64,000 nucleotides of DNA from CAIKXD01 sp035439485 (GTDB taxonomy: Bacteria; Bacteroidota; Bacteroidia; UBA4408): contig DAORKI010000003.1 in assembly GCA_035439485.1 (NCBI GenBank), positions 15,393-79,392 of the forward strand. The letters run 5' to 3'. Numbering within the stretch: position 1 is the stretch's first letter; every line of letters begins with the position of its first letter. This document shows positions 51,433-60,562 of the stretch, piece by piece. The translations under genes were made by a program, and so were the position numbers. Under the pieces are notes generated by a model, which saw only the letters and a program-made list of their open reading frames with translations, had not been told where the DNA came from and ran no database searches.

Positions 51433-53838
51433 ATGAAAGAGAAAGCACTTAATTTATTAAAGCAGTATTACGGATATCAGTCGTTTAGAAGCATTCAATT
51501 TGAAGTTATTGAAGCTAATTTGCGTAATGAAGATGTTTTGGTTTTGATGCCCACGGGAGGAGGGAAATCAATATGCTTTCAGATACCAGCATTGATGCGC
51601 GATGGAGTTTGTATAGTAGTGTCACCACTTATTGCCTTAATGAAAGATCAGGTGGATGGATTGGTTGGAAATGGCATATCGGCAGCTTATCTCAATAGTA
51701 GTCAAAATGCTGATGAGGAAAAAGCGGTTTTAGACGAAGCTTTAAATGGGAAATTAAAGTTGCTTTATATAGCACCAGAGCGACTTTTAAGTATGCTGCA
51801 AACCTTTTTTAACTTAGTAAAGGTGAGTATGATAGCCATTGATGAAGCGCATTGTATTTCTCAATGGGGGCATGATTTTAGGCCCGAATATACCAAACTG
51901 GGGCTGTTGCGTGAGCGATTTCCAGATGTACCTGTTATTGCCTTGACAGCCACTGCTGATAAAACTACGCAAAGAGATATCATTAAGCAACTAAAATTAA
52001 AATCAGAAAATGTTTTTGTTTCTTCTTTTGACAGGCCTAACTTGAGTTTAAAAGTAAAAAGAGGTTTGAGTGATAAAGATAAGTTAAAAGAGGTTGTACA
52101 GTTCATTAATAAGAAAAAAGGGCAATCAGGTATTATTTATTGCTTGAGCAGAAAAGGCACAGAAAAATTAGCTGCTGATTTGAGTTTGCATGGCATATCC
52201 GCAACATCATACCACGCAGGAATGGGTGCTGAAGAACGTAGTAAAGTACAAGAAGATTTTATTAATGATAACATTACCGTAATATGTGCAACAATTGCTT
52301 TTGGAATGGGTATTGACAAATCAAATATAAGATGGGTTATTCATAATAATTTACCTAAAAATATTGAAAGTTACTACCAGGAAATTGGGCGAGCAGGAAG
52401 AGATGGCATGAGTGCTGAAACTATACTTTATTATAGCTATAAAGATTTAATAACTCTCAACAAATTTGCTGCTGAAAGTGGGCAGAGTGAATTGCAAATA
52501 GAAAAACTCAACTTTATGCAAAAATACTGTGAGGCTCGTATTTGCAGAAGAAAAATATTATTAGGATATTTTAGTGAAGCATTAGAAAGCAATTGCAATA
52601 ATTGTGATGTTTGTTTAAATCCGCCAAAATATATAGATGCTACAATTTTAGTACAAAAGGCACTTTCGGCCATGTTAAGAATGGAAGAAAAAGTTGGTAT
52701 TAATACCTTGGTACTCGTATTAAGAGGTTCAAAGGACATTGAAGTATTGGCTCATGGTTATGATAAAATTAAAACCTATGGAGCAGGAAAAGATACCAGC
52801 ATTATACATTGGAAAAACTATATTTTACAAATGCTGCAAGTAGGATTAATTGAGATGGCTTATGATGAATCATTTACATTAAAAGTTTCAGAATTTGGCA
52901 AAAGAGTGATAAAGTTAGGTTTAAAGATTGAACTAGCCAATGCTGCTGAAATTGCAAGTGAAACCACTGAAAAATCGCCAATAATGGCCAAAGATTTTGC
53001 GGATGCTGACCATCCATTATTAATACAATTAAAGGCATTCAGAAAAGAACTGGCTAAAAAATTGAAGGTTCCACCTTATGTTATTTTTACAGATAAAACA
53101 CTGGAAGAAATTATTGAAAAAATGCCTATTAATGAAGCGGAAATGTTACGAATATCAGGTATATCTGCAAAAAAAATGAAACAAGCTGGTAATGACATTA
53201 TTTCAATAGTAAGAAATTATAAAGGCTTATCAGAGGATGTCCCTGTTCATGTTGATGAAGTGATTCATATCGATAAAATTAAAATATACCTGCGCAGCTT
53301 AAATCGAGTTGGGATTGAGCCAAGTATAGCCAATTTAGCAAAGGTGTTAGTTGGTAATAAAAACAGGAGCCTGAATAACATCGATATACTTCAATTTAAT
53401 TTTTATGGATTATTGGCTGGCCAATATACTGCTAAGGAAGTTAAACCTATGATTGAACAAAAACTTCAAAGTATATTTACAGATAACCGTAATGTTAAGC
53501 AAGACAATAATGATTTTCAATTAAAGCAGGTGGAGTATTTCAATCATTATAATGCGGAATCGCAACAAAACTTAATCAATGAAGTTGCAAAATTACAAGT
53601 GTTAAGGCCTACAGAAAGTATACAAAATGAGTATATTTTAGAACAACGTAAAAGCTTCGAAAGGGCTTATGAACCTTGGGAAGAAAAAGAAAATAATTTG
53701 CTTTTAGCTAGTGCAAATATTACAAACGACATAGATTTTTTAGCTGGAATTTATAAACGCAATCCATCTTCAATAAAAATACAATTAGCCAAATTGTTAT
53801 TAAAGCAACAGTTGTTGGAGGAAGAATTACCGATATGA
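51433..53838 (+). CDS. recQ: ATP-dependent DNA helicase RecQ
   Basis: The 801-residue protein has all RecQ parts. Helicase motif I is LMPTGGGKSICFQIP (Walker A 41-46) and the DEAH box is AIDEAHCISQWGHDFRPEY (137-140). Motif VI is QEIGRAGRDG. The zinc-binding cysteines lie in CEARICRRKIL and CNNCDVC (about 366-397). A winged-helix RQC region and an HRDC domain (about 523-598) follow. It continues for about 200 residues past HRDC, ending in a Myb-like segment, YEPWEEKENNLLLASA then TNDIDFLAGIYKRNP, longer than E. coli RecQ (about 610). It unwinds DNA 3'-5' in repair and recombination. Confidence 0.94.
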   Translation: MKEKALNLLKQYYGYQSFRSIQFEVIEANLRNEDVLVLMPTGGGKSICFQIPALMRDGVCIVVSPLIALMKDQVDGLVGNGISAAYLNSSQNADEEKAVLDEALNGKLKLLYIAPERLLSMLQTFFNLVKVSMIAIDEAHCISQWGHDFRPEYTKLGLLRERFPDVPVIALTATADKTTQRDIIKQLKLKSENVFVSSFDRPNLSLKVKRGLSDKDKLKEVVQFINKKKGQSGIIYCLSRKGTEKLAADLSLHGISATSYHAGMGAEERSKVQEDFINDNITVICATIAFGMGIDKSNIRWVIHNNLPKNIESYYQEIGRAGRDGMSAETILYYSYKDLITLNKFAAESGQSELQIEKLNFMQKYCEARICRRKILLGYFSEALESNCNNCDVCLNPPKYIDATILVQKALSAMLRMEEKVGINTLVLVLRGSKDIEVLAHGYDKIKTYGAGKDTSIIHWKNYILQMLQVGLIEMAYDESFTLKVSEFGKRVIKLGLKIELANAAEIASETTEKSPIMAKDFADADHPLLIQLKAFRKELAKKLKVPPYVIFTDKTLEEIIEKMPINEAEMLRISGISAKKMKQAGNDIISIVRNYKGLSEDVPVHVDEVIHIDKIKIYLRSLNRVGIEPSIANLAKVLVGNKNRSLNNIDILQFNFYGLLAGQYTAKEVKPMIEQKLQSIFTDNRNVKQDNNDFQLKQVEYFNHYNAESQQNLINEVAKLQVLRPTESIQNEYILEQRKSFERAYEPWEEKENNLLLASANITNDIDFLAGIYKRNPSSIKIQLAKLLLKQQLLEEELPI

Positions 53839-53847
53839 TTTTCGATT

Positions 53848-53899
53848 TCTTCCAATTAATCTTTAGACACATAAAGAATGCCACAGATTGGAAGATTAA
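53848..53899. repeat. Nested inverted repeats between recQ and the M43 protease gene
   Basis: TCTTCCAAT (53848-53856) is the exact reverse complement of ATTGGAAGA (53887-53895). Inside lies CTTTA/TAAAG (53861-53865 and 53872-53876). An alternative pairing is TTAATCTT (53856-53863) with AAGATTAA (53892-53899). No T tract follows, so it is not a standard terminator, although it lies between two converging genes. Confidence 0.4.
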
Positions 53900-53968
53900 A
53901 AATTGCTGTTAATAAAGCGTATGAAGGATAGAATTCATTTCACATTCATCCATTAGCTACAAGGCTCA

Positions 53969-56059
53969 TTATTTTAGCACAAACTTTTTCGAAAGTATAA
54001 CATCATTCACCGAAAGCTGAACAAAATAAATCCCAGAAGAATTTAAATTATCTTTTGATAAAATAATGTTGTGATTTCCAGCTGCAATATTACCCATTGT
54101 ATACTCTGCCACAATTTTACCTAAAACATCAAATACTTTTATGCTTGTATTGGCGCTCGTTTCTGTACTAAAGTATACAACAGCATCATTTTCGGCTGGG
54201 TTTGGAGCAATTCTAAAATTATTTTTCAGTGATTCAAATTCGTGTAAAGGAGTTGCATTGTTCATATTGATATCATCAATGTAAATATTGTTTCCTTCAC
54301 CAGCTTCAAAGCGGAATTTAAATTGAATGTTGGTATATCCAGCAAATAATGATAAGTTAATGTTGTCTTCTCTCCATTGGCTTTGAGAAGTAGGTGTAAA
54401 TGCAGCATCTTGATCAGCTGTAGTTGAAAGTGTATTTTCGGTATAAGTTCTTCTTACACCCCAGGTTTTGCCAAAATCAACCGAAGAAAGCACTTGTAAA
54501 GAATTTGATTGATAATCGACACCCGCTGTACCTGTTAATGAGGCATAAGCGATTTTATAATATAATCGAGGGCTTGCAAATTGTGTTAAATCCATTGACG
54601 GCATAACAAACTCATCAATGCTACCAGGTGTATTATTAATATTGCTTAATTTAATTGATTTTGATCCTGTATAGGCCGCGTTACTGGTAATTCCCCACGT
54701 GTTACCACCGGTAACATTATTTACACTCCAATTGCTTGCTGCATTAATGGTTAAATTTTCGAAGCCTTCTGCAAAATTTCCAACAGTAATATCTGGTGTT
54801 GTTGGCACAATATTGATATATGTATTTTTAGTAACACTGCTGCTTCCATTTGCATTTGTTATGGTAAGGGAAACAGAATAGGTGCCAGGATTTGCATATA
54901 ATACAGTAGGATTTTGATTGGTAGCTGTTGCAGGAGTTCCACCAGGAAATGACCATGACCAACTGGTGGCAGGTGCTAAATTTGAATTTTCAAAGAAGTT
55001 AATATTGGTGTTTACACACACTTGAGGTGTTTCGGCATAAAAATCAGCCACAGGCGCGCAAACAGTGTTGGTGTTTACTCCTGTTGCAGTTAAATTGTTG
55101 TTTGTCCATAAATTACTCCTTGATGCAGTGTTTGATGTTAAAGCAGCTAGCATGCGTGTTTTTTGGCCATTGGTAAACATGGTGGAGCAATAGGAATACT
55201 CCATAAAATTTTGTACATTGTCGAGTGGCGAACCGCAAGAAGCTCCATTTAAATTACATGTGGTCCACCCTACTGTATTTGGCGTATCACTCACATTATC
55301 ATCAATATTACAATTGCTCGACACACCCGGAGAATTGCTATTTCCCCATGGGTGCGGTAAATTGAGCCAATGCCCAACTTCATGTGTAAGAGCCCTACTT
55401 CTAGAAGCACTTCCTGTTCCTATACTACCCACATAGTTATGTAAAATCATTACCCCATCTACTTGAGCTCCTCCATTTCCTTGCACACTAGATGGATACA
55501 TTGAATAACCTGCAGCGCCACTAGAAATATTTTTAACCACCCAAACATTTAAATATTTGTTTCTTGGCCAAACATTTAATTTGGCATCATCATCGCCAAT
55601 ATAGGTAAGAGAAGAGTATATTCTATCAATTCCGTTGGTACAATTGCCATTGGGATCGAGCTTAGCAAGTTTAAACTGAATTCCAACATTTGCGGCAATT
55701 CCTTGAAACGCAGCAACAGTATTTGCTGTATCTGGATTCTGTTTGTTATAATCCCTATTTAAAATTGCCATAGCATCTTCAATTTGAGCATCAGAAATAT
55801 TTTCCGTACCATAAACGTGCAAAATATGAAATACCACAGGAATGGTATATATCACCGAACTTGCACTTCTATTTTGTGCAAAATCAACGGTTTCTGCTTC
55901 TAGCTGCGCCTCAGCTTGATGCACCTCATTTGGATACAAAGCCTCCATTTTTTTATTTGCCTCATACGCACTGCATGGGCTTTTAACTTGTGCTATTGAA
56001 CTGAAAGAAAATAAACCTATAGAGGTTATTTGAAAAAGAGTTTGGGTAAAAAACTTCAT
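53969..56059 (-). CDS. M43-family metalloprotease with PKD domain and T9SS sorting domain
   Basis: This 696-residue secreted protease has a signal peptide (MKFFTQTLFQITSIGLFSFSSIAQ) and a propeptide. The pappalysin-like catalytic domain (about 70-325) has the zinc site RALTHEVGHWLNLPHPWG (HExxHxxGxxH near 224-236) and the Met-turn segment NFMEYSYCSTMF. A PKD domain (about 342-427, ATSWSWSFPGGTP) and a jelly-roll-like region follow. A T9SS type A sorting domain (FRIAPNPAEND to KKFVLK) closes the protein. It would digest extracellular proteins. No promoter box was recognised; the gene converges on recQ. Confidence 0.92.
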   Translation of the reverse strand: MKFFTQTLFQITSIGLFSFSSIAQVKSPCSAYEANKKMEALYPNEVHQAEAQLEAETVDFAQNRSASSVIYTIPVVFHILHVYGTENISDAQIEDAMAILNRDYNKQNPDTANTVAAFQGIAANVGIQFKLAKLDPNGNCTNGIDRIYSSLTYIGDDDAKLNVWPRNKYLNVWVVKNISSGAAGYSMYPSSVQGNGGAQVDGVMILHNYVGSIGTGSASRSRALTHEVGHWLNLPHPWGNSNSPGVSSNCNIDDNVSDTPNTVGWTTCNLNGASCGSPLDNVQNFMEYSYCSTMFTNGQKTRMLAALTSNTASRSNLWTNNNLTATGVNTNTVCAPVADFYAETPQVCVNTNINFFENSNLAPATSWSWSFPGGTPATATNQNPTVLYANPGTYSVSLTITNANGSSSVTKNTYINIVPTTPDITVGNFAEGFENLTINAASNWSVNNVTGGNTWGITSNAAYTGSKSIKLSNINNTPGSIDEFVMPSMDLTQFASPRLYYKIAYASLTGTAGVDYQSNSLQVLSSVDFGKTWGVRRTYTENTLSTTADQDAAFTPTSQSQWREDNINLSLFAGYTNIQFKFRFEAGEGNNIYIDDINMNNATPLHEFESLKNNFRIAPNPAENDAVVYFSTETSANTSIKVFDVLGKIVAEYTMGNIAAGNHNIILSKDNLNSSGIYFVQLSVNDVILSKKFVLK

Positions 56060-56154
56060 TTATTTAATCTAATTATAAATTGTGAAAAGTAAAAATACTG
56101 AATATCAATCAAATGAAAAAATTATTTGACCTCTATTTCGGTAGCAATTAAGAT

Positions 56155-57297
56155 TTACTCGCCTAATGCTTGTTTTAAGTCCGCTAATAAATCTTCAATG
56201 TCTTCAACACCAACACTCAAACGCAATAAATTATCAACCACACCTGCAGCTTCTCTTTCGGTTTTTGGAATTGAAGCATGTGTCATAGTGGCTGGATGAT
56301 TGATTAAAGATTCAACGCCTCCTAAACTTTCTGCTAGAGAAAATACATGAAATGAGGAAGCAATTTTGAAGGTTTTTTCTAGGTCTGCATTTTTCAAAAC
56401 AATTGAAATCATGCCCCCAAAATCTTTCATTTGTGATTTAGCGATGTTATGATTGGGATGTGATTCAAATCCGGGCCAATATACCTTTTCGATTGCAGGA
56501 TGTGAAGCTAAAAATTGGGCAATAGTTTTTCCGTTTTGACAATGTCTTTCCATACGCAAGTGCAAAGTTTTAATACCACGCAAAACCAAGAAACTATCCA
56601 TTGGACCAGGCGTAGCACCACATGAATTGTGAATAAATGCTAGCTGTTCATGAATTTTATCATCATTAACACAAAGAGCTCCCATAATGACATCGCTATG
56701 TCCTCCAATGTATTTGGTTACCGAATGCATTACAATGTGTGCACCCAAATCCAGTGGATTTTGTAAATAAGGTGATGCAAAAGTGTTGTCAACACCTAGT
56801 AACAAATTATGTTCCCTGGCAATTACAGCACATGCGGCAATGTCAACAATTTGCATTGTTGGATTTGTTGGTGTTTCAACCCAAATTAATTTAGTGTTGG
56901 AGTTGATATAATTTTTTATGTTTTGAGCCTCATTTAAATCAATGAAATGAAATTTAATTTGCATGCGTTCAAACACCTTGGTAAACATTCTGTAGCTACC
57001 ACCATACAAATCATTTCCAGTAATTACTTCATCACCAGGATTTAATAACTTTATAACTGCATCAATAGCACCCATACCACTACTAAAACACAGGGCATGT
57101 TTAGCGTTTTCGAGCGAAGCTAGGCATTTTTCCAAAGCATGGCGTGTAGGATTTTTACCTCTTGCATATGCATATCCTTGATGCTTACCTGGACTTGCTT
57201 GCACAAATGTTGAAGTTTGAAAAATTGGTGTCATAATTGCACCAGTACTTGGGTCAGGTTCTTGTCCTGCATGTATTGCTTTTGTAGCGAATTTCAT
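56155..57297 (-). CDS. PLP-dependent trans-sulfuration enzyme (cystathionine gamma-synthase/lyase type)
   Basis: This 380-residue enzyme of the Cys/Met metabolism PLP family shows TPIFQTSTFVQASPGKHQGYAYARGKNPTR at the N-terminus. The PLP lysine is Lys195 in MHSVTKYIGGHSD, preceded by VDNTFASPYLQNPLDLG, and ESLINHPATMTHASIP is near the C-terminus. These are shared by cystathionine gamma-synthase (MetB) and gamma-lyase. Size and the ESLINHPATMTHAS segment fit either, so direction (methionine synthesis or cysteine supply) is undecided. A -7 box TAAATTTG lies at 57317-57324 on the minus strand. Confidence 0.9.
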   Translation of the reverse strand: MKFATKAIHAGQEPDPSTGAIMTPIFQTSTFVQASPGKHQGYAYARGKNPTRHALEKCLASLENAKHALCFSSGMGAIDAVIKLLNPGDEVITGNDLYGGSYRMFTKVFERMQIKFHFIDLNEAQNIKNYINSNTKLIWVETPTNPTMQIVDIAACAVIAREHNLLLGVDNTFASPYLQNPLDLGAHIVMHSVTKYIGGHSDVIMGALCVNDDKIHEQLAFIHNSCGATPGPMDSFLVLRGIKTLHLRMERHCQNGKTIAQFLASHPAIEKVYWPGFESHPNHNIAKSQMKDFGGMISIVLKNADLEKTFKIASSFHVFSLAESLGGVESLINHPATMTHASIPKTEREAAGVVDNLLRLSVGVEDIEDLLADLKQALGE

Positions 57298-57316
57298 TTG
57301 TTTAAATTTTGGGAGG

Positions 57317-57324
57317 CAAATTTA
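57317..57324 (-). promoter_or_regulatory. -7 box for the trans-sulfuration enzyme
   Basis: TAAATTTG on the minus strand matches TAnnTTTG about 19 nt before ATG 57297. It is followed by a purine/pyrimidine-rich CCTCCC stretch in the leader. Confidence 0.35.
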
Positions 57325-57371
57325 CAAAATAAAGTTTAGTGATATTTAAATTGCAATTTGAGATAATTCAA

Positions 57372-58364
57372 TTATGCCAATTCACTATTGAGTGCAACCT
57401 TTTCTAGTTCTTGAAATTGGTTCAACATTAGATTAAAGTAACCATCATTGCCGTTTTTATAAATTACATTAAATTTTGCTCCCCAAATTATTTCACTTGC
57501 AGTATATGAATATCTTTTATAAATGTTTTGAGAAAAAGTGTCATCATAAGCTTTCACCATGATTATTATTTCGGCATCTGCATCAATCAAATCTTGCGCA
57601 GTATAACCAAAAATTGGGCTATTTTCATCAATAGGATGTACAATTGTCCATGGTAAAGGAAAGAAATTTACTCTCTTTGCTTCTAAGGTTAAATCAAGAA
57701 ACACACCCTTTTTTTGCCCATCAATTAATTTATTCATGGAAAGTAATACTTGCACTTCAACTTCAATTAACTGATTTTTTCGTTGATTAACAATTCTAAA
57801 TTCAAAGGCATTAATCCCTTTATATGGCGCAATAATGGCGTATTCCGAAAAAATTATTTTTGCTGTAGGGCGAGAAAAACGTCCGTATAAAATACCTGTG
57901 ATAATAGCAAATCCCATTAAACCAAACATTGATTCAATAGCAGCAATCATACTAGAGGTAAATCCAACTGGACTTATTCTTCCATAACCAACTGTTGTGA
58001 GTGTTTGAGCGCTGAAAAAAAATGCTTCCCAAAATTTTTCTACAAAATCTGTTCCTATTACACCAACCAAGTGTTCAACTCCAACAGCAACATATAAAAA
58101 TGCAAACAGTAAGTTAATTAAAGTATAAAACGAGAGTGTTACCACAGCAAATCTTGTCCAGCTCATACCAATAAGTGCATGATAAATGTGCAAGTTTTGC
58201 AATGTAGATAAGCCTATTCGTTTTACATTAAAAGTTCCATCTTTGTTTACAAAACGAGCGCTCTTAGCCTTAACATTACTGCCAAAGCCAAGTTCCTTGC
58301 TTTTAGTAACATTATCTTTTTTAGAATTTTTATATTCTGAATCAGAAGGAATTTTGTTTTTCAT
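57372..58364 (-). CDS. Inward-rectifier (KirBac-type) potassium channel
   Basis: I chose ATG 58364 (MKNKIPSDSEYKNSKKD); an in-frame ATG 36 codons upstream adds only non-conserved residues. The 330-residue protein has an amphipathic slide helix, outer and inner transmembrane helices (about 70-92 and 136-156) and a pore loop with the canonical filter TLTTVGYG (121-128). The large cytoplasmic immunoglobulin-like Kir domain (about 165-310) contains PLPWTIVHPIDENSPIFGYT. It conducts K+ across the inner membrane. It is unrelated in architecture to the RCK channel at 10-11 kb, so the window holds two K+ channels of different families. Confidence 0.92.
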   Translation of the reverse strand: MKNKIPSDSEYKNSKKDNVTKSKELGFGSNVKAKSARFVNKDGTFNVKRIGLSTLQNLHIYHALIGMSWTRFAVVTLSFYTLINLLFAFLYVAVGVEHLVGVIGTDFVEKFWEAFFFSAQTLTTVGYGRISPVGFTSSMIAAIESMFGLMGFAIITGILYGRFSRPTAKIIFSEYAIIAPYKGINAFEFRIVNQRKNQLIEVEVQVLLSMNKLIDGQKKGVFLDLTLEAKRVNFFPLPWTIVHPIDENSPIFGYTAQDLIDADAEIIIMVKAYDDTFSQNIYKRYSYTASEIIWGAKFNVIYKNGNDGYFNLMLNQFQELEKVALNSELA

Positions 58365-58539
58365 AGAAGTCTCAAAATAAATAATTTTATTTGAAATAAT
58401 ATATGGAATATGCTTTGTTTTAAAATTAAATTTATCGATTCTAAATCTAAATTCATCAACTTGTAGCAACAATTGCCTAAAGTGCTTTGAATTTCATTTT
58501 TATTGCTTTACATTTACACGTTAATTATCTTCACATGAT

Positions 58540-60489
58540 ATGAAATTTACTCGTTTTAGTGTTATAGTTATTATATCAATTGCTGTATTCGTATTATCGA
58601 TTTTTGCAGCTAAGCAAAATAAGGCCACCTCTAGATATCATAGTAAAAAGGAACTCGCTTCATTTCAAATGCAAATAGGTCCAATTGGACCAGGTGAATA
58701 TTTCTTACCGTCAAGTCGATGTGCTGGATGTCATGGAAAAGATTCTTTAGGTTGGGCAAATGTAAATGAAGATTTAGTTGATGTTAATTTGTATGATAGA
58801 TGGTCGGCATCGATGATGGGATTATCTGCTAAAGACCCACTTTGGAGGGCTAAAGTTAGTCATGAAAAATTAGTGAATCCAGCACATGGAATGACTTTGG
58901 AAGATAAATGTACAAGTTGCCATGCTCCAATGGGACATTACAATGCACACTATAATGGTGCTTCGCATTATTTGATTTCTGATTTTGACAATGATTCCTT
59001 AGGTTTAGATGGCGTTTCATGTGCAGGTTGTCATACTATTGGCGCAAATGGTTTAGGTACTACCTTTTCGGGTGAAATCCCATACGATACCACAAGACAC
59101 ATTTATGGACCTTTTGTTAACCCCATGGTTGGCCCTATGCAACTTTACACAGGTTATACACCAACCTATAGTGCACACATTGAAGACTCTAAAGTTTGTG
59201 CTTCATGTCATACATTACTTACGCACACTGCCGATTTAAATGGCAATTTAACAGGAGGCGAGTTTGTTGAACAAGCAACATATCATGAATATAAAAATTC
59301 AGTTTATAGCCAAAACAACACCACTTGCCAAAATTGCCATATGGCTAGAATTGAAGACCCAATTATGATTGCCAATGGCTATCTTTCACTTACGCCACGA
59401 ACTCCTTTTAATCAACATTCATTTGCTGGAGCCAATGCCTTTATGCTAAAACTAATTAAAGCCAATAAAGCTAGCTTAGGGATTGATGTTCCTAATTTTA
59501 AATTTGACACCACACTAATTGCAACAAACAGAATGTTAAAAGAAAAATCTGTTGATCTCACTTTGCTATTTGACAGTGTGGCAAATGATAGTGCCTATTT
59601 TAGAGTTAAATTATTAAACAAAGCAGGACATAAATTTCCATCAGGCTATCCTTCAAGAAGGGCTATACTTCAATTTGTAGTAAAAGATAATAATAATGAC
59701 ACTGTTTTTAAGTCAGGGATTTTTCATAGTGATTTTAGTGTTGCTGGCGAGAATCCAGCTTTTGAGCCACATCATAATACCATCAATCAAAGTGGAGTTT
59801 CTCAAATTTACGAAATGGTAATGGGTGATGTAAATTCAAATTATACTTCAGTTTTGGAAAGGGCAGCCACAACATTAAAAGATAACAGGCTAACACCAAA
59901 TGGATTTACAACATCTCATCCTTCATATGATACTGTTCAAATTTCATTAGATGCTCTTTCTGACCCTGATTTTAATAAAATTAATGGTGTGGAGGGTTCA
60001 GGAACAGATGAAGTGCATTTTCATGTGCCTATTGCAGGAGTAAGTACAACGATAAACGCCACAGCAAGAATAATTTATCAAACTTTACCACCAAAGTTTG
60101 TTGCTGAACTTTTTAGTTTTAATAGTGCTCCCATTGATACCTTTAGAAATATGTTCAATGCTGCCGACAAAACTCCAATAATCGCTCATGCTGATAGTTT
60201 AATGAATCTTCAATTAGTAACATACAACGCAAATTTATTGAACAAAATAGATGATATAAAGGTGTACCCTACTATAACCTTTGATGGAAGAATAAATATG
60301 AATGCTTATGGTTCATTGGAAATGAGAGAATTGGCTGTGTTTGACGCCAATGGAAGGCAAGTAATTTCGAAGCGGTTTAATGGAGCTTCTAAATTAGAGA
60401 CATTTGTTTTACCAAAAGAAAATGGAATATACTTCTTAAAGATTTATAGCAACAAAGGTTATTTTTACCGCAAAGTTGTGAAGCAATAA
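58540..60489 (+). CDS. Pentaheme c-type cytochrome with T9SS sorting domain
   Basis: The 649-residue protein has an N-terminal hydrophobic signal (about 8-23). Five CxxCH haem-binding motifs sit at Cys61 (CAGCH), Cys124 (CTSCH), Cys161 (CAGCH), Cys220 (CASCH) and Cys263 (CQNCH), in a cytochrome c554-like arrangement. Residues about 330-560 are a beta-rich domain with KLLNKAGHKFPSGYPSRRA. The last roughly 80 residues (IKVYPTITFDGRINM to YRKVVKQ) are a T9SS sorting domain with YPT in place of YPNP. The combination predicts a haem protein displayed outside the outer membrane. The substrate or electron partner is unknown. The FG-GAP/ASPIC gene follows 73 bp downstream. Confidence 0.88.
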   Translation: MKFTRFSVIVIISIAVFVLSIFAAKQNKATSRYHSKKELASFQMQIGPIGPGEYFLPSSRCAGCHGKDSLGWANVNEDLVDVNLYDRWSASMMGLSAKDPLWRAKVSHEKLVNPAHGMTLEDKCTSCHAPMGHYNAHYNGASHYLISDFDNDSLGLDGVSCAGCHTIGANGLGTTFSGEIPYDTTRHIYGPFVNPMVGPMQLYTGYTPTYSAHIEDSKVCASCHTLLTHTADLNGNLTGGEFVEQATYHEYKNSVYSQNNTTCQNCHMARIEDPIMIANGYLSLTPRTPFNQHSFAGANAFMLKLIKANKASLGIDVPNFKFDTTLIATNRMLKEKSVDLTLLFDSVANDSAYFRVKLLNKAGHKFPSGYPSRRAILQFVVKDNNNDTVFKSGIFHSDFSVAGENPAFEPHHNTINQSGVSQIYEMVMGDVNSNYTSVLERAATTLKDNRLTPNGFTTSHPSYDTVQISLDALSDPDFNKINGVEGSGTDEVHFHVPIAGVSTTINATARIIYQTLPPKFVAELFSFNSAPIDTFRNMFNAADKTPIIAHADSLMNLQLVTYNANLLNKIDDIKVYPTITFDGRINMNAYGSLEMRELAVFDANGRQVISKRFNGASKLETFVLPKENGIYFLKIYSNKGYFYRKVVKQ

Positions 60490-60562
60490 AATTTTTTTAC
60501 GTAATTCGTTCTTTATCTAAATTGATTAATCACCTATTAAAACAGCCTATTTAAAACTCTAC

